Part shown: positions 48,532 through 61,411 of the stretch, piece after piece
Layout: every line of letters begins with the position of its first letter
How positions within the stretch are numbered: position 1 is the stretch's first letter
DNA from: Halisarca cf. caerulea
Lineage: Eukaryota > Porifera > Demospongiae > Chondrillida > Halisarcidae
NCBI GenBank assembly: GCA_963170055.1
Contig: CAUJGJ010000293.1
Coordinates: forward strand, 60,001-124,000
DNA: 64,000 bases
Direction of reading: 5' to 3'
Notes under the pieces: generated by a model
The model's database searches: none
What the model saw: only the letters and a program-made list of their open reading frames with translations
What the model was told of the DNA's origin: nothing
Program-made: the position numbers and the translations under genes

Positions 48532-51420
48532 GAAGTTTCTGAAGTGCTGTGGGCGTATTTTTGTAGTGTTGGACATGGTGGTGCTAATACCAATATTTGG
48601 CACTAGCACCACGCACATTCCCAGTGGACAAACATGAAGTTTCTGAAGTGCTGTGGGCGTATTTGTGTAGTGTTGGATATGCTGGTGCTAATACCAATAT
48701 TTGGCACTAGCACCACGCACATTCCCAGTGAACACACATGACGTTTCTGAAGTGCTGTGGGCGTATTTGTGTAGTGTTGGATATGCTGGTGCTAATACCA
48801 ATATTTGACACTAGCACCACGCACATTCCCAGTGGACACACATGACCTTTCTGAAGTGCTGTAGGCGTATTTGTGTAGTGTTGGATGTGCTGGTGCTAAT
48901 ACCAATATTTGGCACTAGCACCACGCACATTCCCAGTGGACACACATGACCTTTCTGAAGTGCTGTGGGCGTATTTGTGTAGTGTTGGATGTGCTAGTGC
49001 TAATACCAATATTTGGCACTAGCACCACGCACATTCCCAGTGGACACACATGACGTTTCTGAAGTGCTGTGGGCGTATTTGTGTAGTGTTGGATATGCTG
49101 GTGCTAATACCAATATTTGGCACTAGCACCACGCACATTCCCAGTGGACACACATGACCTTATTGAAGTACTGTGGGCGTATTTGTGTAGTGTTGGATAT
49201 GCTGGTGCTAATACCAATATTTTGCACTAGCCCCACGCACATTCCCGGTGGACACACATGAAGTTTCTGAAGTGCTGTGGGCTTATTTGTGTAGTGTTGG
49301 ATATGCTGGTGCTAATACCAATATTTGGCACTAGCACCACGCACATTTCCGGTGGACACACATGACCATTGTGAAGTGCTGTGGGCGTATTTGTGTAGTG
49401 TTGGATATGCTGGTGCTAATACCAATATTTGACACTAGCACCACGCACATTCCCAGGGGACACACATGACCTTTCTGAAGTGCTGTAGGCGTATTTGTGT
49501 AGTGTTGGATGTGCTGGTGCTAATACCAATATTTGGCACTAGCACCACGCACATTCCCAGTGGACACACATGAAGTTTCTGAAGTGCTGTGGGCGTATTT
49601 GTGTAGTGTTGGATATGCTGGTGCTAATACCAATATTTGGCACTAGCACCACGCACATTCCCAGTGAACACACATGACGTTTCTGAAGTGCTGTGGGCGT
49701 ATTTGTGTAGTGTTGGATATGCTGGTGCTAATACCAATATTTGGCACTAGCACCACGCACATTCCCAGTGGACACACATGACTTTACTGAAGTGCTGTGG
49801 GCGTATTTGTGTAGTGTTGGATATGCTGGTGCTAATACCAATATTTTGCACTAGCCCCACGCACATTCCCGGTGGACACACATGAAGTTTCTGAAGTGCT
49901 GTGGGCTTATTTGTGTAGTGTTGGATATGCTGGTGCTAATACCAATATTTGGCACTAGCACCACGCACATTTCCGGTGGACACCCATGACCATTCTGAAG
50001 TGCTGTGGGCGTATTTGTGTAGTGTTGGATATGCTGGTGCTAATACCAATATTTGGCACTAGCACCACGCACATTCCAAGTGGACACACATGAAGTTTCT
50101 GAAGTGCTGTGGGCGTATTTGTGTAGTTTTGGATATGCTGGTGCTAATACCAATATTTGGCACTAGCACCACGCACATTCCCAGTGAACACACATGAAGT
50201 TTCTGAAGTGCTGTGGGCGTATTTTTGTAGTGTTGGACATGGTGGTGCTAATACCAATATTTGGCACTAGCACCACGCACATTCCCAGTGGACACACATG
50301 AAGTTTCTGAAGTGCTGTGGGCGTATTTGTGTAGTGTTGGATATGCTGGTGCTAATACCAATATTTGGCACTAGCACCACGCACATTCCCAGTGAACACA
50401 CATGACGTTTCTGAAGTGCTGTGGGCGTATTTGTGTAGTGTTGGATATGCTGGTGCTAATACCAATATTTGGCACTAGCACCACGCACATTCCCAGTGGA
50501 CACACATGACCTTTCTGAAGTGCTGTGGGCGTATTTGTGTAGTGTTGGATATGCTGGTGCTAATATCAATATTTGGCACTAGCCCCACGCACATTCCCGG
50601 TGGACACACATGAAGTTTCTGAAGTGCTGTGGGCGTATTTGTGTAGTGTTGGATATGCTGGTCCTAATACCAATATTTGGCACTAGCACCACATACATTC
50701 CCGGTGGACACACATGAAGTTTCTGAAGTACTGTGGGCGTATTTGTGTAGTGTTGGATATGCTGGTGCTAATACCAATATTTGGCACTAGCACCACACAC
50801 ATTCCCAGTGGACACACATGAAGATTCTTAACTACTGTGGGCGTATTTGTGTATTGTTTGATATGCTGGTGCTAATACCAATATTGGGCACTAGCACCAC
50901 GCACATTCCCGGTGGACACACATGAAGTTTCTGAAGTGCATTGGGCTTATTTGTGTAGTGTTGGATATGCTGGTGCTAATACCAATATTTGGCACTAGCA
51001 CCACACAAATTCCAAGTGGACACACATGAAGATTTTAACTACTGTGGGCGTATTTGTGTAGTGTTGGATATGCTGGTGCTAATACCAATATTTGGCACTA
51101 GCACCACGCATATTTCCGGTGGACACACATGACCATTCTGAAGTGCTGTGGGCGTATTTGTGTAGTGTTGGATATGCTGGTGCTAATACCAATATTTGGC
51201 ACTAGCACCACGCACATTCCCAGTGGACACACATGACCTTTCTGAAGTGCTGTGGGCGTATTTGTGTAGTGTTGGATGTGCTGGTGCTAATACAAATATT
51301 TGGCACTAGCACCACGCACATTCCCAGTGGACACACATGACGTTTCTGAAGTGCTGTGGGCGTATTTGTGTAGTGTTGGATATGCTGGTGCTAATACCAA
51401 TATTTGGCACTAGCACCACG
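48532..51420. repeat. Second copy of the variant-rich domain
   Basis: Together with the sequence just upstream (from about 48.34 kb) this matches about 21.09-22.99 kb at an offset of 27,245 up to about 50,235. Examples are GGACATGGTGG at 21,326 and 48,571, CATTTCCGG/GACCATTGTG at 22,101 and 49,346, and TTTTGCACTAGCCCC at about 22,600 and 49,845. Beyond 50,236 the order changes: GGACATGGTGG, TGACGTTTC, CTAATATCAATATTTGG, GCTGGTCCTAA, CCACATACATT, then AAGATTCTTAACTAC with TTGTTTGATATG and GAAGTGCATTGGGC. Confidence 0.85.
50957..51059. repeat. 103-bp monomer with shortened T-run
   Basis: It reads GAAGATTTTAACTACTG where relatives at 23.89, 26.70 and 52.38 kb read GAAGATTTTTAACTACTG. One T of a homopolymer is lost. 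The same monomer carries CCACACAAATTCCAAGTGG. Confidence 0.9.
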
Positions 51421-52620
51421 CACATTCCCAGTGGACACACATGACCATACTGAATTGCTGTGGGCGTATTTGTGTTGTGTTGTGTATGCTGGTACTAATA
51501 CCAATATTTTGCACTAGCCACACGCACATTCCCGGTGGACACACATGAAGTTTCTGAAGTGCTGTGGGCGTATTTGTGTAGTGTTGGATATGCTGGTGCT
51601 AATACAAAAATTTGGCACTAGCACCACATACATTCCCGGTGGACACACATGAAGTTTCTGAAGTACTGTGGGCGTATTTGTGTAGTGTTGGATATGCTGG
51701 TGCTAATACCAATATTTGGCACTAGCACCACGCACATTCCCAGTGGACACACATGACCTTACTGAAGTGCTGTGGGCGTATTTGTGTAGTGTTGTGTATG
51801 CTGGTACTAATACCAATATTTTGCACTAGCCACACGCACATTCCCGGTGGACACACATGAAGTTTCTGAAGTGCTGTGGGCGTATTTGTGTAGTGTTGGA
51901 TATGCTGGTGCTAATACAAATATTTGGCACTAGCACCACATACATTCCCGGTGGACACACATGAAGTTTCTGAAGTACTGTGGGCGTATTTGTGTAGTGT
52001 TGGATATGCTGGTGCTAATACCAATATTTGGCACTAGCACCACGCACATTCCCAGTGGACACACATGACCTTACTGAAGTGCTGTGGGCGTATTTGTGTA
52101 GTGTTGTGTATGCTGGTACTAATACCAATATTTTGCACTAGCCACACGCACATTCCCGGTGGACACACATGAAGTTTCTGAAGTGCTGTGGGCGTATTTG
52201 TGTAGTGTTGGATATGCTGGTGCTAATACAAATATTTGGCACTAGCACCACATACATTCCCGGTGGACACACATGAAGTTTCTGAAGTACTGTGGGCGTA
52301 TTTGTGTAGTGTTGGATATGCTGGTGCTAATACCAATATTTGGCACTAGCACCACGCACATTCCCAGTGGACACACATGAAGATTTTTAACTACTGTGGG
52401 CGTATTTGTGTATTGTTTGATATGCTGGTGCTAATACCAATATTTGGCACTAGCACCATGCACATTCCCGGTGGACACACATGAAGTTTCTGAAGTGCAT
52501 TGGGCTTATTTGTGTAGTGTTGGATATGCTGGTGCTAATACCAATATTTGGCACTAGCACCACGCACATTCCCGGTGGACACACATGAAGTTTCTGAAGT
52601 GCTGTGGGCTTATTTGTGTA
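51421..52620. repeat. 3-monomer (312-bp) higher-order repeat, right locus
   Basis: TGTGTATGCTGGTACT lies at 51,481, 51,793 and 52,105, 312 bp apart. Each occurrence is followed by the ACAAATATTT/CCACATACATT monomer (ACAAAAATTT in the first) and the GAAGTACTGTGG monomer. It exits through AAGATTTTTAACTAC, TTGTTTGATATG, CCATGCACATT and GAAGTGCATTGGGC. The left locus (23.24-24.2 kb) has the same entry and exit but two units, so this locus has gained or kept one extra 312-bp unit. Confidence 0.9.
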
Positions 52621-54883
52621 GTGTTGGACATGGTGGTGCTAATACCAATATTTGGCACTAGCACCACGCACATTCCCGGTGGACACACATGACCATTCTG
52701 AAGTGCTGTGGGCGTATTTGTGTAGTGTTGGATATGCTGGTGCTAATACCAATATTTGGCACTAGCACCACGCACATTCCCAGTGGACACACATGACCTT
52801 TCTGAAGTGCTGTGGGCGTATTTGTGTAGTGTTGGATATGCTGGTGCTAATACCAATATTTGGCACTAGCACCACGCACATTCCCAGTGAACACACATGA
52901 CCTTTCTGAAGTGCTGTGGGCGTATTTGTGTAGTGTTGGATATGCTGGTGCTAATACCAATATTTGGCACTAGCACCACGCACATTCCCAGTGGACACAC
53001 ATGACCTTTCTGAAGTGCTGTGGGCGTATTTGTGTAGTGTTGGATATGCTGGTGCTAATACCAATATTTGGCACTAGCACCACGCACATTCCCAGTGGAC
53101 ACACATGACCTTTCTGAAGTGCTGTGGGCGTATTTGGGTAGTGTTGGATGTGCTGGTGCTAATACCAATATTTGGCACTAGCACCACGCACATTCCCAGT
53201 GGACACACATGACGTTTCTGAAGTGCTGTGGGCGTATTTGTGTAGTGTTGGATATGCTGGTGCTATAACCAATATTTGGCACTAGTACCACGCACATTCC
53301 CAGTGGACACACATGACCTTACTGAAGTGCTGTGGGCGTATTTGTGTAGTGTTGGATATGCTGGTGCTAATACCAATATTTTGCACTAGCCACACGCACA
53401 TTCCCGGTGGACACACATGAAGTTTCTGAAGTGCTGTGGGCGTATTTGTGTAGTGTTGGATATGCTGGTGCTAATACCAATATTTGGCACTAGCACCACG
53501 CACATTTCCGGTGGACACACATGACCATTCTGAAGTGCTGTGGGCGTATTTGTGTAGTGTTGGATATGCTGGTGCTAATACCAATATTTGGCACTAGCAC
53601 CACGCACATTCCAAGTGGACACACATGATGTTTCTGAAGTGCTGTGGGCGTATTTGTGTAGTTTTGGATATGCTAGTGCTAATACCAATATTTGGCACTA
53701 GCACCACGCACATTCCCAGTGAACACACATGAAGTTTCTGAAGTGCTGTGGGCGTATTTTTGTAGTGTTGGATATGCTGGTGCTAATACCAATATTTGGC
53801 ACTAGCACCACGCACATTCCCAGTGGACACACATGACCTTTCTGAAGTGCTGTAGGCGTATTTGTGTAGTGTTGGATGTGCTGGTGCTAATACCAATATT
53901 TGGCACTAGCACCACGCACATTCCCAGTGGACACACATGACCTTTCTGAAGTGCTGTGGGCGTATTTGTGTAGTGTTGGATATGCTGGTGCTAATACCAA
54001 TATTTGGCACTAGCACCACGCACATTCCCAGTGGACACACATGACCTTACTGAAGTGCTGTGGGCGTATTTGTGTAGTGTTGGATATGCTGGTGCTAATA
54101 CCAATATTTGGCACTAGCACCACGCACATTCCCAGTGGACACACATGACCTTACTGAAGTGCTGTGGGCGTATTTGTGTAGTGTTGGATATGCTGGTGCT
54201 AATACCAATATTTTGCACTAGCCCCACGCACATTCCCGGTGGACACACATGAAGTTTCTGAAGTGCTGTGGGCTTATTTCTGTAGTGTTGGATATGCTGG
54301 TGCTAATACCAATATTTTACAGTAGCACCACGCACATTCCCAGTGAACACACATGACCTTTCTGAAGTGCTGTGGGCGTATTTGTGTAGTGTTGGATGTG
54401 CAGGTGCTAATACCAATATTTGGCACTAGCACCACGCACATTCCCAGTGGACACACATGACCTTTCTGAAGTGCTGTGGGCGTATTTGTGTAGTGTTGGA
54501 TGTGCTGGTGCTAATACCAATATTTGGCACTAGCACCACGCACATTCCCAGTGGACACACATGACCTTTCTGAAGTGCTGTGGGCGTATTTGTGTAGTGT
54601 TGGATGTGCTGGTGCTAATACCAATATTTGGCACTAGCACCACGCACATTCCCAGTGGACACACATGACCTTTCTGAAGTGCTGTGGGCGTATTTGTGTA
54701 GTGTTGGATATGCTGGTGCTAATACCAATATTTGGCACTAGCACCACGCACATTCCCAGTGGACACACATGACCTTTCTGAAGTGCTGTGGGCGTATTTG
54801 TGTAGTGTTGGATGTGCTGGTGCTAATACCAATATTTGGCACTAGCACCACGCACATTCCCAGTGGACACACATGACGTTTCT
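52621..54883. repeat. Transition from variant-rich to P-type monomers
   Basis: It starts with variant marks (GGACATGGTGG, GACCATTCTG, TTCCAAGTGG, GTAGTTTTGG, GTGAACAC, TTTTGCACTAGCCACAC, TTTTGCACTAGCCCC) and ends as a run of type P monomers with GATGTGCTGG. Private changes are GTATTTGGGTAG (about 53,136), GCTATAACCAATA (about 53,262, a base-order change without length change), CACTAGTACC (about 53,282), TGATGTTTC (about 53,627) and TTTTACAGTAGCACC with GATGTGCAGG (about 54,315-54,400). Confidence 0.78.
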
Positions 54884-56009
54884 GAAGTGCTGTGGGCGTA
54901 TTTGTGTAGTGTTGGATATGCTGGTGCTAATACCAATATTCGGCACTAACACCACGCACATTCCCAGTGGACACACATGACCTTTCTGAAGTGCTGTGGG
55001 CGTATTTGTGTAATGTTGGATATGCTGGTGCTAATACCAATATTTGGTACTAGCACCACGCACATTCCCAGTAGAAAAACATGAAGTTTCTGAAGTGCTG
55101 TGGGCGTACTTGTGTAGTGTTGGATATGCTGGTGCTAATACCAATATTTGGCACTAGCACCACGCACATTCCCAGTGGACACACATAAAGTTTCTGAAGT
55201 GCTGTGGGCGTATTTGTGTAGTGTTGGATATGCTGGTGCTAATACCAATATTCGGCACTAGCACCACGCACATTCCCAGTGGACACACATGACCTTTCTG
55301 AAGTGCTGTGGGCGTATTTGTGTAGTGTTGGATATGCTGGTGCTAATACCAATATTTGGCACTAGCACCTACGCACATTCCCAGTGGAAACACATAAAGT
55401 TTCTTAACTACTGTTGGCGTATTTGTGTAGTGTTGGATATGCTGGTGCTAATACCAATATTTGGCACTAGCACCACACACATTCCCAGCGGACACACATA
55501 AAGTTTCTGAAGTGCTGTGGGCGTATTTGTGTAGTGTTGGATACGCTGGTGCTAATACCAATATTTGGCACTAGCACCACGCACATTCCCAGTGGACACA
55601 CATGACCTTTCTGAAGCGCTGTGGGCGTATTTGTGTAGTGTTGGATATGCTGGTGCTAATACCAATATTTGGCACTAGCACCACGCACATTCCCAGTTTA
55701 CACATAAAGTTTCTGAAGTGCTGTGGGCGTATTTGTGTAGTGTTGGATATGCTGGTGCTAATACCAATATTTGGCACTAGCACCACGCACATTCCCAGTG
55801 GACACACATGAAGTTTCTTAACTACTGTGGGCGTATTTGTGTAATGTTGGATATGCTGGTGCTAATACCAATATTTGGCACTAGCACCACGCACATTCCC
55901 AGTAGACACACATGAAGTTTCTGAAGTGCTGTGGGCGTACTTGTGTAGTGTTGGATATGCTGGTGCTAATACCAATATTTGGCACTAGCACCACGCACAT
56001 TCCCAGTGG
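54884..56009. repeat. 1.1-kb duplicated segment, copy A, in the indel-rich domain
   Basis: Marks are ATATTCGGCACTAAC, AGTAGAAAAACATGAAG, GGCGTACTTGTG, CACATAAAGTTTC, CACCTACGCAC (+1), CTGTTGGCG, CCACACACATTCCCAGCGG, GATACGCTGG, GAAGCGCTGTGG, CAGTTTACACATAAAG (-2), TTCTTAACTAC and CAGTAGACACAC. All recur at 59,349-60,474, offset 4,465. CACATAAAG replaces CACATGAAG, a substitution restricted to this domain. Confidence 0.88.
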
Positions 56010-59000
56010 ACACATAAAGTTTCTGAAGTGCTGTGGGCGTATTTGTGTAGTGTTGGATATGCTGGTGCTAATACCAATATTCGGCACTAGCACCGCGCAC
56101 ATTCCAAGTGGACACACATGACCTTTCTGAAGTGCTGTGGGCGTATTTGTGTAGTGTTGGATATGCTGGTGCTAATACCAATATTTGGCACTAGCACCAC
56201 GCACATTCCCAGTAGAAAAACATGAAGTTTCTGAAGCGCTGTGGGCGTACTAGTGTAGTGTTGGATATGCTGGTGCTAATACCAATATTTGGCACTAGCA
56301 CCACGCACATTCCCAGTGGACACACATAAAGTTTCTGAAGTGCTGTGGGCGTATTTGTGTAGTGTTGGATATGCTGGTGCTAATACCAATATTCGGCACT
56401 AGCACCACGCACATTCCCAGTGGACACACATGACCTTTCTGAAGTGCTGTGGGCGTATTTGTGTAGTGTTGGATATGCTGGTGCTAATACCAATATTTGG
56501 CACTAGCACCTACGCACATTCCCAGTGGAAACACATAAAGTTTCTTAACTACTGTGGGCGTATTTGTGTAGTGTTGGATATGCTGGTGCTAATACCAATA
56601 TTTGGCACTAGCACCACGCACATTCCCAGTGGACACACATGAAGTTTCTGAAGTGCTGTGGGCGTATTTGTGTAGTGTTGGATACGCTGGTGCTAATACC
56701 AATATTTGGCACTAGCACCACGCACATTCCCAGTTGACACACATGACCTTTCTGAAGCGCTGTGGGCGTATTTGTGTAGTGTTGGATATGCTGGTGCTAA
56801 TACCAATATTTGGCACTAGCACCACGCACATTCCCACTGGACACGCATGACCTTTCATAAGTGCTGTGGGCGTATTTGTGTAGTGTTGGATATGCTGGTG
56901 CTAATACCAATAATTGGCACTAGCACCACGCACATTCCCAGTGTACACACATGACCTTTCTGAAGTGCTATGGGCGTATTTGTGTAGTGTTGGATATGCT
57001 GGTGCTAATACCAATATTTGGCACTAGCACCACGCACATTCCCAGTGGACACACATGAAGTTTCTGAAGTGCTGTGGGCGTATTTGTGTAGTGTTGGATA
57101 TGCTGGTGCTAATACCAATATTTGGCACTAGCACCACGCACATTCCCAGTGGACACACATGAAGTTTCTTAACTACTGTGGGCGTATTTGTGTAATGTTG
57201 GATGTGCTGGTGCTAATACAAATATTTGGCACTAGCACCACGCACATTCCCAGTAGACACACATGAAGTTTCTGAAGTGCTGTGGGCGTACTTGTGTAGT
57301 GTTGGATATGCTGGTGCTAATACCAATATTTGGCACTAGCACCACGCACATTCCCAGTGGACACACATAAAGTTTCTGAAGTGCTGTGGGCGTATTTGTG
57401 TAGTGTTGGATATGCTGGTGCTAATACCAATATTTGGCACTAGCACCACGCACATTCCCAGTGGACACACATAAAGTTTCTGAAGTGCTGTGGGCGTATT
57501 TATGTAGTGTTGGATACGCTGGTGCTAATACCAATATTTGGCACTAGCACCACGCACATTCCCAGTGGACACACATGACCTTTCTGAAGCGCTGTGGGCG
57601 TATTTGTGTAGTGTTGGATATGCTGGTGCTAATTCCAATATTTGGCGCTAGCACCACGCACATTCCCAGTAGACACACATGAAGTTTCTGAAGTGCTGTG
57701 GGCGTACTTGTGTAGTGTTGGATATGCTGGTGCTAATACCAATATTTGGCACTAGCACCACGCACATTCCCACTGGACACGCATGACCTTTCATAAGTGC
57801 TGTGGGCGTATTTGTGTAGTGTTGGATATGCTGGTGCTAATACCAATATTTGGCACTAGCACCACGCACATTCCCAGTGTACACACATGACCTTTCTGAA
57901 GTGCTGTGGGCCAATTTGTGTAGTGTTGGATATGCTGGTGCTAATACCAATATTTGGCACTAGCACCACGCACATTCCCAGTGGACACACATAAAGTTTC
58001 TGAAGTGCTGTGGGCGTATTTGTGTAGTGTTGGATATGCTGGTGCTAATACCAATATTTGGCACTAGCACCACGCACATTCCCAGTGGACACACATGACC
58101 TTTCTGAAGTGCTGTGGGCGTATTTGTGTAGTGTTGGATATGCTGGTGCTAATACCAATATTTGGCACTAGCACCACGCACATTCCCAGTAGACACACAT
58201 GAAGTTTCTGAAGTGCTGTGGGCGTATTTGTGTAGTGTTGGATATGCTGGTGCTAATACCAATATTTGGCACTAGCACCACGCACATTCCCAGTGGACAC
58301 ACATGAAGTTTCTTAACTACTGTGGGCGTATTTGTGTAATGTTGGATATGCTGGTGCTAATACAAATATTTGGCACTAGCACCACGCACATTCCCAGTAG
58401 ACACACATGAAGTTTCTGAAGTGCTGTGGGCGTACTTGTGTAGTGTTGGATATGCTGGTGCTAATACCAATATTTGGCACTAGCACCACGCACATTCCCA
58501 GTGGACACACATGACCATTCTGAAGTGCTGTGGGCGTATTTGTGTAGTGTTGGATATGCTGGTGTTAATACCAATATTTGGCACTAGCACCACGCACATT
58601 CCCAGTGGACACACATGACCTTTCATAACTGCTGTGGGCGTATTTGTGTAGTGTTGGATATGCTGGTGCTAATACTAATATTTGGCACTAGCACCACGCA
58701 CATTCCCAGTGGACACACATGACCTTTCTGAAGTACTGTGGACGTATTTGTGTAGTGTTGGATATGCTGGTGCTAATACCAATATTTGGCACTAGCACCA
58801 CGCACATTCCCAGTGGACACACATGAAGTTTCTGAAGTGCTGTGGGCGTATTTGTGTAGTATTGGATATGCTGGTATTAATACCAATATTTGGCACTAGC
58901 ACCACGCACATTCCCAGTGGACACACATGACCTTTCTGAAGTGCTGTGGTTTTACTTGTGTAGTGTTGGATATGCTGGTGCTAATACCAATATTTGGCAC

Positions 59001-60270
59001 TAGCACCACGCACATTCCCAGTGGACACATAAAGTTTCTGAAGGGCTGTGGGCGTATTTGTGTAGTGTTGGATATGCTGGTGCTAATACAAATATTTGGC
59101 ACTAGCACCACGCACATTCCCAGTGGACACACATGAAGTTTCTTAACTACTGTGGGCGTATTTGTGTAATGTTGGATATGCTGGTGCTAATACCAATATT
59201 TGGCACTAGCACCACGCACATTCCCAGTTGACACACATGAAGTTTCTGAAGTGCTGTGGGCGTACTTGTGTAGTGTTGGATATGCTGGTCTAATACCAAT
59301 ATTTGGCACTAGCACCACGCACATTCCCAGTGGACACATAAAGTTTCTGAAGTGCTGTGGGCGTATTTGTGTAGTGTTGGATATGCTGGTGCTAATACCA
59401 ATATTCGGCACTAACACCACGCACATTCCCAGTGGACACACATGACCTTTCTGAAGTGCTGTGGGCGTATTTGTGTAATGTTGGATATGCTGGTGCTAAT
59501 ACCCATATTTGGCACTAGCACCACGCACATTCCCAGTAGAAAAACATGAAGTTTCTGAAGTGCTGTGGGCGTACTTGTGTAGTGTTGGATATGCTGGTGC
59601 TAATACCAATATTTGGCACTAGCACCACGCACATTCCCAGTGGACACACATAAAGTTTCTGAAGTGCTGTGGGCGTATTTGTGTAGTGTTGGATATGCTG
59701 GTGCTAATACCAATATTCGGCACTAGCACCACGCACATTCCCAGTGGACACACATGACCTTTCTGAAGTGCTGTGGGCGTATTTGTGTAGTGTTGGATAT
59801 GCTGGTGCTAATACCAATATTTGGCACTAGCACCTACGCACATTCCCAGTGGAAACACATAAAGTTTCTTAACTACTGTTGGCGTATTTGTGTAGTGTTG
59901 GATATGCTGGTGCTAATACCAATATTTGGCACTAGCACCACACACATTCCCAGCGGACACACATAAAGTTTCTGAAGTGCTGTGGGCGTATTTGTGTAGT
60001 GTTGGATACGCTGGTGCTAATACCAATATTTGGCACTAGCACCACGCACATTCCCAGTGGACACACATGACCTTTCTGAAGCGCTGTGGGCGTATTTGTG
60101 TAGTGTTGGATATGCTGGTGCTAATACCAATATTTGGCACTAGCACCACGCACATTCCCAGTTTACACATAAAGTTTCTGAAGTGCTGTGGGCGTATTTG
60201 TGTAGTGTTGGATATGCTGGTGCTAATACCAATATTTGGCACTAGCACCACGCACATTCCCAGTGGACAC
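55324..60270. repeat. Indel-rich subdomain with 105-, 102- and 101-bp monomers
   Basis: Nine of the window's 14 length changes lie here. They are +1 at about 55,369, 56,513 and 59,834 (CACCTACGCAC); -2 at about 55,697 and 60,162 (CAGTTTACACATAAAG); -2 at about 56,010, 59,029 and 59,330 (GTGGACACATAAAG); and -1 at about 59,289 (GCTGGTCTAATACC). All but the last lie in the CCACGC and GGACACACAT segments, where CA-dinucleotide runs invite slippage. Single-base marks GGCGTACTTG, GATACGCTGG, GAAGCGCTG and CATAAAG are also confined to this region. Confidence 0.88.
56010..59348. repeat. Middle of the indel-rich domain, nine-monomer echo
   Basis: CCCACTGGACACGCATG with TTTCATAAGTGC occurs at 56,835 and 57,771, 936 bp (nine monomers) apart, each followed by CCCAGTGTACACAC. 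The set TTCTTAACTAC / AATACAAATATTTGG / CAGTAGACACAC / GGCGTACTTG occurs at about 57.16-57.30 and 58.31-58.44 kb. Private marks are CCAATAATTGG (about 56,909), TTTGGCGCTAG (about 57,645), GGGCCAATTTG (about 57,910) and CTGTGGTTTTACTTG (about 58,945). Confidence 0.8.
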
Positions 60271-60474
60271 ACATGAAGTTTCTTAACTACTGTGGGCGTA
60301 TTTGTGTAATGTTGGATATGCTGGTGCTAATACCAATATTTGGCACTAGCACCACGCACATTCCCAGTAGACACACATGAAGTTTCTGAAGTGCTGTGGG
60401 CGTACTTGTGTAGTGTTGGATATGCTGGTGCTAATACCAATATTTGGCACTAGCACCACGCACATTCCCAGTGG
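59349..60474. repeat. 1.1-kb duplicated segment, copy B
   Basis: It repeats 54,884-56,009, including one +1 and one -2 indel and the substitutions CCACACACATTCCCAGCGG and CTGTTGGCG. Differences noted are TACCCATATTTGGCAC here (about 59,502) against TACCAATATTTGGTAC at about 55,040. After 60,474 the two copies diverge: copy A continues with GGACACATAAAG and this one with GGACACACATGAAG. Confidence 0.88.
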
Positions 60475-61411
60475 ACACACATGAAGTTTCTTAACTGCTA
60501 TGGGCGTATTTGTGTAGTGTTGGATATGCTGGTGCTAATACCAATATTTGGCACTAGCACCACGCACATTCCCAGTGGACACACATGAAGTTTCTGAAGT
60601 GCTGTGGGTGTATTTGTGTAGTGTTGGATATGCTGGTGCTAATACCAATATTTGGCACTAGCACCACGCACATTCCCAGTGGACACACATGAAGTTTCTG
60701 AAGTGCTGTGGGCGTATTTGTGTAGTGTTGGATATGCTGGTGCTAATACCAATATTTGGCACTAGCACCACGCACATTCCCAGTGGACACACATGAAGGT
60801 TCTTAAGTGCTGTGGGCGTATTTGTGTAGTGTTGGATATGCTGGTGCTAATACCAATATTTGGCACTAGCACCACGCACATTCCCAGTGGACACACATGA
60901 AGATTCTTAATTGCTGCGGGCGTAATTGTGTAGTGTTGGATATGCTGGTGCTAATACCAATATTTGGCACTAGCACCACGCACAATCCAAGTGGACACAC
61001 ATGAAGTTTCTGAAGTGCTGTGGGCGTATTTGAGTAGTTTTGGATATGCTGGTGCTAATACCAATATTTAGCACTAGCACCACGCACATTTTCAGTGGAC
61101 ACACATGAAGTTTCTTAATTGCTGTGGGCGTATTTGTGTAGTGTTGGATATGCTGGTGCTAATACCAATATTTGGCACTAGCACCACGCACATTCCCAGT
61201 GGACACACATGAAGTTTCTTAACTGCTATGGGCGTATTTGTGTAGTGTTGGATATGCTGGTGCTAATACCAATATTTGGCACTAGCACCACGCACATTCC
61301 CAGTGGACACACATGAAGTTTCTGAAGTGCTGTGGGTGTATTTGTGTAGTGTTGGATATGCTGGTGCTAATACCAATATTTGGCACTAGCACCACGCACA
61401 TTCCCACTGGA

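Noticed and set aside
53262..53275. Possible indel at GCTATAACCAATA
   Set aside because: The length equals the canonical GCTAATACCAATA; only base order changes and the monomer phase is unaffected.
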